A DNA stretch of 64,000 bases from Zygnema cylindricum (taxonomy: Eukaryota; Streptophyta; Zygnematophyceae; Zygnematales; Zygnemataceae), in NCBI GenBank assembly GCA_037447655.1, contig JBBHKE010002011.1, positions 98,334 to 162,333 on the forward strand, read 5' to 3'. Position numbers and translations under genes: made by a program. Positions 53,994 to 63,599 of this stretch are shown one piece after another; positions within the stretch are counted from its first letter, which is position 1, and each line of letters begins with the position of its first letter. The notes beneath the pieces were generated by a model. The model was not told where the DNA came from and made no database searches. It saw nothing but the letters and a program-made list of their open reading frames with translations.

Positions 53994-54665
53994 GTGACGA
54001 TTGTATACGCTGACAATGCACTTGACGATTGTCAATGTCTACAATTTGTGATGACGCATGTTATTTTTTCTAACTGCGTATGACGTCGCATGAGTTTTTG
54101 TGACATTGTAGACGTACCGCTTTCCAGCCTGTGCCTTTTCACAGTTGAAGAAGATGCAATTTCAATTTGCATTTGCGTCACCTGTCCGCTCGACGTGAAA
54201 TGTCATCGGAATCTTGAAACCCCTGGTGAAATAATATCTGTACAAGGCCCAAACGGACAAAACTTAAAAAATTGTGTACTTTGCCTCGTCGTACTTTAAC
54301 ACGAACGGACAAAACATAGCGAATAGTGTACCTTTCGCCGTCGCTTGAATTCGTTTCAAAATTTTGTAATTTTTTTTTACACGTGCGAATACGTGTTCCT
54401 ATTTGCTTTTCGAATATACTTTGTTTTAAAACACATAGTCCTTGTGTTTTAAAGAAAAGTTTGAAGAGGACGTTTTTTGGCGTGGAGGTGGGTCGAAGAA
54501 CACAAGACGACAACATGTAGTACATCTTAAATTCGATGATGACGCAAAATGTACTTCTTGATTTCTCTATTTTTTTGTACGGTTGAAACTTACGCGCTAC
54601 GGCTCTAAGTTTTACAAGAAAACGACAGAGAAAAACCCTTACTTTGGCACATGGAGACGCACCCT
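53994..54665 (+). repeat. Non-coding direct repeat, right copy
   Basis: Partner of 52690-53250, diverged by perhaps a quarter by eye. Contains a short inverted repeat around TTTTAAAACACA ... TGTGTTTTAAA (54421-54455). Confidence 0.6.
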
Positions 54666-54867
54666 AAGTCAAAGTTCTCTACCGTAGTCTGATCGAGGCG
54701 TCCTGTTGCCCCAAACTACATATACAACACTACAGAGTACGAAGTTACGAACCGTCAAACACGTACTTTAGTTGTCTAGACTGGAACTCTGAAAATCTGG
54801 AAACAAATTGTAGCCGATAGAGGCCAGCATCAAATTGTCACCGGCAATGCTACAATGCTGTACAGTA

Positions 54868-55364
54868 CACCGTGAATCACTATTAGCGTAATAAAAAATA
54901 TAGCGTACTGAAACAATTAGCGTACTTTATGATAAATTGTGTTTTTTCGGGTACACCATGATACTAATTTATCATGTACTCTAATTTGTAAACTGCTTTG
55001 TAAAAATTTTCGGCACATAATATGTCCACACTAAAATATGTAAATGTACGAAATTGTTCAAGTCGTACGCCGTCGCGTTTTTTTGACATCTGCGTATTCC
55101 GGAAAATATTTACGCAATTATATATTATTATATTTTATGTACTTTTTAAAATTAAAAATGTACGAAATAGTACAAATCTGGTTGTCCGTACACCACACTA
55201 TTTAAAAGGGCACTAAATTACAGTTATGAACCGTATTGAGCGGGGTACCTCAAATAACGTGCAAAAACATTTAGCGTACTTTATTCTATTTGAGAATTTG
55301 CCCCAAAAAAAGGGGTACCCCAATTAGCGTCATGTACGCTAATACCGATTCACGCCTCACGGTG
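54868..55364. mobile_element. MITE M2 (Tc1/mariner-like)
   Basis: 497 bp, inverted ends CACCGTGAATCACTATTAGCG / CGCTAATA...CACGGTG (the right end has a ~10-bp insertion), TA on both sides (54866-54867 and 55365-55366). Shares ends and an internal GTCCGTACACCACACTATTT block with M1 (21143-21681). No transposase frame. Confidence 0.82.
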
Positions 55365-55538
55365 TACTGTCGTGCCCAATTGAAACTTCACGTCCAGAAA
55401 AATGTACGGAATTGTATAAATTGCGTCATGAGTCCACATTCTGTAACTGCTGAAACCTGCGAATATTGTGGCCCTAACAAATTTACTACCGTCTACCTGT
55501 CAATGTTATCGCCTTTAATATTCCACAAATTACGCTGA

Positions 55539-55546
55539 CCACGTGG
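55539..55546. promoter_or_regulatory. G-box (CCACGTGG) upstream of the host gene
   Basis: Palindromic CCACGTGG about 240 bp before the TATA-like box, a typical bZIP/bHLH site in plant promoters. Single occurrence; function inferred. Confidence 0.4.
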
Positions 55547-55786
55547 ATAGCGTCAAGCCATGGCCGTGTACTAAGATTCGACTGGACTGACGTCTTCTGA
55601 AAAATGTGATCGGACGGTCAGGCATCTCCTTGTTAAGCTACGAAAGTAATCGCGTGTCATCGGTGGTCACCCCTAGGGTTCGAAGAAGACACCACTGCTG
55701 TCAGGTCCTCTTTTAAGGCTTTTCCTTGGAAAGGAGTCCTCTACACGCCCAGTCACAGAATCTTAAAATCTGGCTAGAGGAGCGTC

Positions 55787-55793
55787 TATATAG
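55787..55793 (+). promoter_or_regulatory. TATA-like box of the host gene
   Basis: TATATAG in CGTCTATATAGATTG. A start about 30 bp downstream (near 55820) would give a short 5' UTR exon ending at the donor at 55893. Confidence 0.45.
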
Positions 55794-55819
55794 ATTGATA
55801 CAAGCTGGCAAGTGGAGGA

Positions 55820-55892
55820 AACGGTATCAGGAAAGGAAGACGTCCAAAGAGAGGGAGAGAGGAAGTAAGCTGTGGCCGTTTACATGTCAGTG
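55820..55892 (+). other. Possible 5' UTR exon of the host gene
   Basis: Start inferred from the TATA-like box; end from splice donor TG|GTAAGA at 55893. Purine-rich leader (AAAGAGAGGGAGAGAGGAAG). Confidence 0.4.
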
Positions 55893-56683
55893 GTAAGACC
55901 CTATGGATTTGTTTTACGGCTGTATCAAGTTTTTTTGGCAACTTCCTGGTCTTTTCCAGGGCTTGCAGCTGCTGTCTTTTTTTTGTATGTTTTACTTATT
56001 TCCGTACTGCTGGCTGATGGGCTGATGTTTTTCTGCAAATCAGGTTTTTATTCGAATTGAATACTGTATTACAGGGGAATTTATGAGACCTAAAAGTAGA
56101 ACTGGTATACTGGCGCATTTCCATGGTATCCATACATTAAACTGTACGATTTTGAACTAAGCGTACATTTTCCATACGATGCTGGCGATTACTCGCCAGT
56201 GTAGTAATGACCCTATCTGTGGCCGTACGGAACCATCTGGCAATTCTGTTGTCAACTCTTTCATTTGCGCTTGTTAAAACCATGCATTTCTGATAGGGTA
56301 ATAAAACTGATTTTTTTTTTTTTTTTTTCAAAGAATTTTACCCTCATGTTGGAGGCGAATTGAACAGTTTTGTGAGAAACTGTACATATGATTACTCAAA
56401 ATCCTGACGAGCTGTACGATTTATAATGAAAACGAGGGTAAAAGTTCGATGTTGTAATAATCCTATGACCGGCTAAACACCGAAAAGTTGTGACTTTTTT
56501 CCTTTGTCTTCTTGTAAAAGTGTCCCAGAAGTGATTTGAGATGCTGACATATTTTTTTGGTTCAGCCGTGCATTTACCTTTTTTGTGTTAAGTTCATGAG
56601 TAACACATTTTGTGAGATTTTTTGCATTTCACCTCTTTAGACTGGTGATTTTTTTTTCTGTGATGTTCGTTTCTTTGTAAACT

Positions 56684-56738
56684 TCCCTCCCCCCCCCCCC
56701 CCCCCCCCCCTCCCCCTCCCCCTCCCCCTCCCCCTCCC
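56684..56738. repeat. Poly-C / (CCCCCT)n tract
   Basis: 22 consecutive Cs followed by four CCCCCT-type units. Able to form an i-motif, or G-quadruplexes on the other strand. A smaller C-rich patch is at 56887-56902. Confidence 0.85.
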
Positions 56739-57120
56739 TGTCCATTTCTTGCCATTCAACAGAAGAAAGCCGGGAAACAATTTTTTTTTGTATGAGTTTT
56801 TTATTTTTCATTTTTTGATTCCCTTTTTGTCGCTCTTCTTGTGGTTTTATTCATAATGTCTGGTTTACTTCTTGACCACTTTAACCTCCCCTCCTCCCCC
56901 CCCGCGGCTCACTTAGCCTTGTCAACTTATTTGAAGAATAGACAAATTCATTATTTTATGTTTGAAGCATACATAGGAGAGAGAACTATGTGGTAAAGCG
57001 TTCTGTTTGGAGTATCTTGTATTTGTTTTGCGTCTGTGTCAGTGAAGTGATTGCTGAAAGATTTGTCGTTGTTTGCCTTCCTCTTGTAAATACAGCTTAA
57101 CCTCATCCATGATAACAGTT

Positions 57121-57164
57121 GAGGGGGAGGGGGAGAGGGAGGGGGGAGGGGAGGGGGAGGGGGG
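57121..57164. repeat. G-rich (AGGGGG)n tract
   Basis: Six or more runs of four to six Gs separated by A or GA, a strong G-quadruplex candidate. Complementary to the C-rich tract 56684-56738 some 385 bp upstream in the same intron. Confidence 0.85.
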
Positions 57165-57546
57165 AAAGTAGAACAGAGAGATGAGACGAGATTATGGGTC
57201 CAAAAGTCCCATGCATGTTTGGCCGTTTTGTTGCTGGATGAAGTGGTATGCAAATCATGGCCGAAAAGTTATGGCAATAACTCAGAGACTGTCTTATGGA
57301 GCTCATAATGCCTCTGAACGTGGTCTGTGTGTTGTAAGGGTAGTGTTTCTTGTTCTTCAGCCCCATTTGTGAGACCACCATCATTCAGGTTCCAAGTTGC
57401 TGAGAGTTGCTTTGTGACTCTTTAATAAACCTTCTGTTATGTGTTAATGCAGGTTGTGGGAATCTCTGAGAAGGACTTGAGCTTAAAATCTTTAGGACCT
57501 AAATTATCAGTTTTTGCTGCTTAAAAAATCTTATTTTGGCGATAGT

Positions 57547-59901
57547 ATGGAGGTCACAGCAGTTGGACGAGGAGTTGCCGAAGGGCAAAAATCGGATGGA
57601 CGAGAAGTTGGCAAATTTAGAGGGGCAGGTGTGAAGGAAGATGTGTCAGTTTTTGGAGGTGAGGGTGATGACAAGCTTATAAAGCAGGCAAGTAAGGGGG
57701 TTGTACAGATGTGGAAGACAATGAAGGAACAGGGAAAAGAAAAACAAGAAACCGTTCTCCGAGGGAAACAGAGGACAAAACTGCTCGTTCAGGAACTCTT
57801 GATAGCTCGTGAAAAAGAGCGCGCGGCAGTTTTAGGTGAAGACGATAGTGTAGCCCGTGATGAGTCTACAGGTGTTAAAGTGGGAGGTGATGTCACAGAT
57901 AAGAAGGAGGCCCCTGTATCACAACAAAAGGCCGATATACCAGAGTTGGAACCTATAGTTACTTCTAGTGAAGAAACAGCGGTGGTAAAAGGTGGAAGGG
58001 CGTGGGCTGTGGCACAGTTGCAGCAGTCGAAGCTCAGGAGTAAGAAGGATAAAAAAGCAGTTGGCACGACTCGAGCCGAGGCAAGTCCTGTGACCGAATC
58101 AAAAGACGTTGAAGTGAAGGAGGAGGATGTAGATGACGAAGAAACAGCTGCACAAAGAGCTGCAAGACAAAGGAAGTGGGCCCTCACACAATTAGGCTTG
58201 GCTGGGCCGTCAAAGTCACAACAAGAGAAAAAGGGAGAATCTGCAGATGGGACTTCTAGTCCTGGAGGTGTCAAGGCTGAAGAAGAAATGGATGAGGAGA
58301 CAGTGGCCCAAGGGAGTTCTGGACAGAGGGCATGGGCAGTTGCTCAGTTAAGGTTAAACCCTCCTTCTCCAGCTGTCGCGACAGAAGAGCAGAAAAAGGT
58401 AGAAGGTGAAATTGAAGAGGAGGGAGACGAGGAACTGGCTGCGCAACGGGCTGCTCGACAGCGAAAATGGGCTTTGGCACAGTTAGGTTTTCAAGTTTCA
58501 ACAAAATCTCCAAATGATGACAGTAAGACTGGAAAGGGTGAAGGCGAGACGGTGAAAGTGGAAAGGCAGAGGGCACTGGAGATTGTGCGACAGCTTGAGG
58601 AAAAGCAGAGCTCTGGAAAGAAGAAAAGTTACGGCGGTAAAAAACCAGAGAACCAGAAGCTTCGTAATGAGGTTCTGCAGAGAGTGGCGAAAGAAAAGGC
58701 TTTGGAGATTGTGCAAATGCTAGAGGAGACTGCAAAGCAAAGAAATCAGGACCATAAGGAACAGCAAGAAACGAATCCAGAATCTAATCCAGAATCTAAT
58801 TCAGAATCTAATTCAGAACCATTGGATGAGAAGACTGCAGAGAGACAGAGTGCTTTGGCAATTGCCAAGTGGCTGGAGGAGAAGTCCAGGCGGGGGGGGA
58901 AGCGGGAGAATCAGTCACAGTCAACACAGCAATCAACGGAGAAAGTAGCGGAACGGGCAGCTTTTTTCTTGTCTGTCCTGAGTGGACAAGCAGCAATTGG
59001 TGCACAGCAAGTATTGTCAGTTACAGAGGAGGATAATGGTAATCTTAATCTTAGAAAAAGCCTGTCTTTTGATTCAGGTGTTGAAAAAAATGTCGAGGCT
59101 GGGAAGAATGTGATGAAGCATGAGGCAATCATCGAAGAGGCAGATGGTGGCTTTGAGGTGAAAAGTTCACCTAAAGATTTGGAAAATCATAACAAAGCAA
59201 ATATGGACAAAGGGGAAATGGAAAACCTGGCTGATCACGACCATGAGGACAAGGTACAGCCAACTGCAACTGAAACTGAGACAGGTGAATTGAGAGCTGG
59301 AATGAAACAGTCTAGCATAATAGAATTGGCAGTGGAAAAAGCTGTGGAAGAGATATTGGAGGGTGAAGATTGGCTATTCGTGGAGAAACGTGACCATGAA
59401 ACTGTCGATGATGCAGGTCACCAACGGAAAGTCGAGCCTACCTGGGCTGTCGGTACGAGTGAACTCGGTTCAGGTAAACTTGGTCTGAGGAAGGAAATGA
59501 TGGGAAGTCAACAGTCATGGGAGGCAGCAACGGAAGATCAACTTCGTAAAGATGTTGAGGCTGTGATTCACGCAACAGATCGACGTTCTACAAAGCCGGA
59601 GGAAGGATGGAGTAACAGCTCTCTGTCGAACCTCTTGAGATCTTCGTCAGCCCAGTCATTGTTAGGGATGTCAAACCCGTTGGTAGGGATATCAACTCGT
59701 AAGCCCAGGACTCCTAGTGCAAAACAAGCAGAGGAAGAGGAGGATGAGGAGGATGACGATGATTTAGGGCTGACTGAAATGGTTCAAGCAATAACTCAGA
59801 ACCTCACTTCGTATTTCAACAAATGGTCTCCGTATAAGAACTCACAGGGTTCCCAAGGGTCACAGAGTGGCTCGCCCGGGCTACCTATCATTGATTTTTA
59901 A
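57547..59901 (+). CDS. Host gene: acidic WAxxQL-repeat protein, function unknown
   Basis: 784 residues. The ATG at 57547 is the first in the exon, has A at -3 and G at +4, and follows an in-frame TAG at 57493. I recognise no family. The protein is hydrophilic, rich in Glu, Lys, Gln and Ser, with no signal peptide or membrane segment. It has spaced repeats: RAWAVAQL (151-158), RKWALTQL (209-216), RAWAVAQL (261-268), RKWALAQL (306-313), RALEIVRQLEE (342-352), KALEIVQMLEE (384-394) and SALAIAKWLEE (435-445), each after an acidic or RQRK-type stretch. These look like short amphipathic helices about 40-58 residues apart. Also seen: a basic N-terminal helix (VVQMWKTMKEQGKEKQE, 52-68), a PESN repeat (about 410-425), a Ser/Leu-rich block (NLLRSSSAQSLLGMSNP) and an acidic run EEEEDEEDDDD near the C-terminus. 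No internal stop; codon use is ordinary, unlike the decayed transposons. An adaptor or scaffold role is possible but unproven. Confidence 0.85.
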   Translation: MEVTAVGRGVAEGQKSDGREVGKFRGAGVKEDVSVFGGEGDDKLIKQASKGVVQMWKTMKEQGKEKQETVLRGKQRTKLLVQELLIAREKERAAVLGEDDSVARDESTGVKVGGDVTDKKEAPVSQQKADIPELEPIVTSSEETAVVKGGRAWAVAQLQQSKLRSKKDKKAVGTTRAEASPVTESKDVEVKEEDVDDEETAAQRAARQRKWALTQLGLAGPSKSQQEKKGESADGTSSPGGVKAEEEMDEETVAQGSSGQRAWAVAQLRLNPPSPAVATEEQKKVEGEIEEEGDEELAAQRAARQRKWALAQLGFQVSTKSPNDDSKTGKGEGETVKVERQRALEIVRQLEEKQSSGKKKSYGGKKPENQKLRNEVLQRVAKEKALEIVQMLEETAKQRNQDHKEQQETNPESNPESNSESNSEPLDEKTAERQSALAIAKWLEEKSRRGGKRENQSQSTQQSTEKVAERAAFFLSVLSGQAAIGAQQVLSVTEEDNGNLNLRKSLSFDSGVEKNVEAGKNVMKHEAIIEEADGGFEVKSSPKDLENHNKANMDKGEMENLADHDHEDKVQPTATETETGELRAGMKQSSIIELAVEKAVEEILEGEDWLFVEKRDHETVDDAGHQRKVEPTWAVGTSELGSGKLGLRKEMMGSQQSWEAATEDQLRKDVEAVIHATDRRSTKPEEGWSNSSLSNLLRSSSAQSLLGMSNPLVGISTRKPRTPSAKQAEEEEDEEDDDDLGLTEMVQAITQNLTSYFNKWSPYKNSQGSQGSQSGSPGLPIIDF

Positions 59902-60417
59902 TCGAATGGTTCCACATAAATAAGGCAGATTTTGGTACGGGAAGAGGAAAGAATAGTTCGAGGACACTCTACTTGACCTACTTGTGCTTGGTCAAGAGAA
60001 ATACATATAACTTTCGAAGTTTGTTTGAAAGTTTGGCAAAAATTAGGGTTCGGCTATCATCTGTTATACTGGGGCAGATGGTGTTACCGAGAGTTTGGCT
60101 GAGAGACCACAAATAACCTTGAGAGTCTGTTTGACGGAATTTAGGGTTTGGGTGCTATCTGTTGTACCAGTGCAGCTGGTTTCATCTGTCATATTGGGGC
60201 AGATGGTTTCATTAATGAGCATGGTCAGTTGCATGCCCATGTGGTTCTATGTGACGGGATGATGACGGCATGGAACTGCTCCTCATCTGCCCCTCCAGTG
60301 TTGGCTCTATGTACATTTTCGCTAGTTAGTCTGTCCTTCATTAATTATTGTGCCTTCGACTGGTTAGGCTGTCTTCTTGGTTGGGGTTGACAAATTGTAA
60401 GGTTAGAAGATAATAAA
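59902..60417 (+). other. 3' UTR of the host gene with probable polyadenylation signal
   Basis: AATAAA at 60412-60417 in GATAATAAAAGG is the best signal; the transcript would end 15-30 bases later. The UTR holds three copies of a ~25-bp motif (ATCTGTTATACTGGGGCAG-like) at 60058, 60155 and 60184. Confidence 0.5.
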
Positions 60418-62125
60418 AGGATTCTTGTATATTTTTCTGGATAAAATTGAATTGCGGGCAATTGAATTATTTGACTTTAGGTCTGTTGCAATGATGATTA
60501 CCATTCTTCAAGACTTTCATATAAGTTACATTCGTGGTTCATTGAAAGTGTGCTGGTTTGATTCAAAGGGAGAAAATTGCATGTCTTCTGTGTGGTTGTG
60601 CATATGGACTGTTGACAAAAGGATGAAGTTTGTTGTGAGCTTTAGATAGCTCTCGGTTGTCTACTCTCTTGCATAGACATGCTAGGGTGTTCAGGTTATG
60701 AGATTGTTTGTTGTCAGGTATTCCATTGCTATTTGATGTCTGCATATGTCGCTATAATTTTTATCATTTTATCTTTTTTCACATTGTTTTTCATTTTATT
60801 TTGTTTATTTGTGTGGGATTTTTCAGTTTCCTTGAAGCCTTTCCTTATTTATGGTTTACCATCGCGTGCATTTAATGAAGTTTGTTGGTGTAGTGTTGTG
60901 TGGATGTAGCAGTTTAGATCGGATGCAGCTGAATGGTCGAATATTATGACTCTGAAAATAGAACGGAAGATTATTTATGTGGTTTAAGGTATGATTTGGT
61001 CTAATTTTGGTTGGGTAATAGTTTTCCTGGTCAAGGTACTGATGCTGGTTAAGTCCATCCAGTTGAGGCAAACACCACGAATAATAAGCTTTACTAAAAG
61101 ATGCCGTAAATAACCATCTGAAAATACGGAAACGAAAAAACGGAAAGGGCAAATTGAAAAGCAAAAATGGCACACAAAACAAACGATGCCTTGGTCTTGT
61201 GTGAAGTCTGAGGCTCAGCCTTCACTCAATTCAGCTGTCTTCAGTTATGCTTGAACCAAAAAACTGTCAAATGCTAACGAGTAGAAATTCTAAAACATAC
61301 TAAACGGCCAACTGCTGGGGCTGTTAGGTTTCTGTTGGCTGTTCTGTCTTCGCTAGTTTGCTAAGAATATCCTCTGTCTCAATTATCCTTTTGCTGCAAG
61401 AAAACTTGGTTTACATACAAATAAACATCCGAACTGTTGAATGGTGGTTGAATGTGCCCCTGAGAGGGACACTTCGCAAATATTGGTTTTGTGCTAGATC
61501 TCTTTCTGTTGAAGATAAGTAATATAGTTTTATTAGCTGTTCACCTTAAAATTTGGGGGCATTTTTGAGCTGAGGTAGGTGACGTGACAAGCTGGTCTTG
61601 ATTAAGCATCAGCAGATTCACCACCAAACAACCATCTTTTCCATTAGTTTGATAAATAGAAGTCAGAACTCCACTAACTGAATCAAATGACAAAAAAAAC
61701 ATCAACACTAATAGCGATACACGGTGTAACTTACAAACTCACAACAAATTTCCAACACAAACTCAAATGGCAGTGTCACCAGGGTACTATTTTTTGCTGA
61801 GCATCCAACTAATTATGTCAAATTGAGGACAAAAGTACAAGAGACGGGATTATTCTGACAACCATTCAAGAGTTGCGATGTACCCATTAAGAGCGTTAAG
61901 AATTGGAACGTATCCGGTGCTCAATTAACGCAAGCTGAAAAAAAAGGCCGAAACTTTTCCTAATTTGTACAAAACAGGAAACCTTACACCTAATCAAAAA
62001 CGAAGCATGGAGCTTTTCTCTAACTTTCAACGCCTAAACCATGTAGTTTTGAACTATCCTTAAGGCTATCGAAAAATACGCCTTCGCTTCCATTGAATTC
62101 ATTGTGACAGATGTGATGGGTCTAT
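60418..62125. other. Intergenic DNA; no gene seen
   Basis: Short open frames with no recognisable motif, low-complexity T-rich parts, and one isolated MITE-type end at 61702-61726. Confidence 0.45.
61702..61728 (-). mobile_element. Isolated MITE terminal repeat
   Basis: On the minus strand CACCGTGTATCGCTATTAGT, matching the ends of M1 and M2, with TA outside it (61727-61728). I could not find the opposite end, so this is a truncated copy or a solo end. Confidence 0.5.
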
Positions 62126-62690
62126 TGAAAAGCAAGCTTTAGTAAATCTTAGAAATTTGAGTCTAGGACTTGGAATATTTTTCGAATACCAACTATTCAA
62201 TATTGACCAAATTTAGTGTAGATTTTTTGTAGTATCTACACGAATAGTTATCTTTAAGTAAACTAGTGTGTGGGGTCGTCAATGAATGTGGACGTGATAA
62301 AAATCACCCGGATTTTTAGGGTATAGATATTGTTAGTGGACAATTCTGGTCCAAACACTTAGATTTATGTTAGTAGGCTGTCTGGTGAACCCTGTACATA
62401 CGTTTTAAATGTTTTCTAGATCTTTTGAGTATTTAGTTCAATTAGGATTGATCAGTTTTATACACAATGTACATTCTACACAAGAGTTAAGGAAAATGAG
62501 AGCACTAAGTACACTTTAAGGTGTTTTGTGTTCTATTGTCCTTGAATTGCTTATAGTATTTGTTTATCTAGTTGAAAGACCATTGGGTTTCGCCCGCTGT
62601 GCAGACGCCTACAAGGTGTGAAACACAGCCAAGTGTGACGCCTAGTGGGAGTGAAACACAACCAAGTCAGAATGCCCATGACCTACAACA
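62126..62690 (+). repeat. 5' LTR of copia C3
   Basis: 565 bp, TGAAAAGCAAGC ... CCTACAACA. Shorter than the C1 LTR because about 120 bp around the Gag start is deleted: the usual LTR-encoded ATG is missing. Confidence 0.88.
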
Positions 62691-63596
62691 GGTTATGGGC
62701 CCACCGCCCAAATTGCCTATATTTAATGGAACTGACTTCTTATATTGGGAAGATATGTTGAGCTCATGTTTTGAGGAGAGGGAATTGTCACCCATTGTGG
62801 AAGGAACTGCCGATGAGACTGCAACGGATTGGAGAAAGAAGAATCTCCACTACCTCAACGTCTTGAAACAGGCAATGACAAAAGATTTGGTAATGTCGTA
62901 TCTTGAGTTTAAGAAAGCTTGTGAATTTTGGTTTAGCATACGTGCTATGTATGTTCAGCTAGTTGTTACACTGCAATCTAACATAGCCACTCAGATCATT
63001 GAATTTAAGTATTCAGGAGGTAGTATTTAGATCATTGTCATGCTATGAAAATATTGTTCCTTCAAAGTACTAGTGCAGGTGGGGACTTTTCGCCCCCTCA
63101 GCAAGCTATGTTATTGATGAGAACTTTACTTGATGAGTATAAGGGAGCCATGGATAGGCTTAGGGCTCTTCCACAGCGTTAGTGGAACATAACATTAGCC
63201 ATTCAGTTTTTTTTGAGCGAAGAAGCTAACGAGATGTCACAAAGAGGTCGAAGTAAGTCTGTTCAGGCTTTAGCTAACCAGTTTTTAGACTCTAAGATTG
63301 TGAATGGCAGTGGCAGTGGTAGAGGTAGTGGACCAGAAAGGTCACCTTAGAGTTGCTATTATAGTGATGAAAAAGGCCATGTTTTCAAGTTTTGTAATGC
63401 CTACAAAAGAGCCAAAGCTAAGTAAATTTTTTGCTATAGTTGGGACGAAAGCCGAGTTCCATCTACGTGAAATGGACGCCCAACAACATTTTCCAATGCA
63501 CTTAAAGAGGAGGAGGTGAGCAGCTTTCCTATCAACAGCGAGAAGAAAAACTTTGCGATGGAACATGAAACGGAAGGCGTGGAAGAAGACGAATAG
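62572..63596 (+). pseudogene. gag: gag of copia C3 (frameshifted)
   Basis: An open frame from 62572 (an alternative ATG in the deleted LTR region) reads SQNAHDLQQVMGPPPKLPIF, YWEDMLSSCFEERELSPIVE and TKDLVMSYLEFKKACEFW to a stop at 63030, caused by a one-base deletion relative to C1 (GGTAGTATT-TAG). Later Gag blocks are in other frames (MLLMRTLLDEYKGAMDRLRAL near 63110-63170), with a zinc-knuckle remnant near 63355-63400. The last segment ends EEDE-stop at 63594-63596, as in C1. Confidence 0.85.
62691..62703 (+). promoter_or_regulatory. Primer-binding site, half-tRNA(iMet) type, copia C3
   Basis: GGTTATGGGCCCA right after the LTR end, in the Gag frame. Confidence 0.88.
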
Positions 63597-63599
63597 ATA

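Larger units (their letters stand above)
55893..57452 (+). other. Probable 5' UTR intron of the host gene (about 1.56 kb)
   Basis: Donor GTAAGA at 55893; acceptor TGTGTTAATGCAG ending at 57452, with a pyrimidine-rich stretch and TTAAT branch-like sequence. T-rich with many TTTTTT runs, as plant introns are. Contains a C-run at 56689-56710 with CCCCCT repeats, and a G-rich tract at 57121-57164. The short open frames inside are not convincing genes. Confidence 0.5.

Noticed and set aside
55872-56060. Small hydrophobic open frame of 62 codons before the host gene
   Set aside because: It overlaps the probable splice donor at 55893 and runs into T-rich intron sequence, which yields Phe/Leu codons by composition.
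57514-57546. Upstream extension of the host CDS by 11 codons
   Set aside because: It would begin with TTG; the first ATG in frame is at 57547 with a good context and an in-frame stop upstream.
57789-58274. 161-codon minus-strand open frame, and others at 58271-59132
   Set aside because: Antisense shadows of the host CDS; composition (Ser/Leu/Phe-rich) is what Glu/Lys-rich codons give on the reverse strand.
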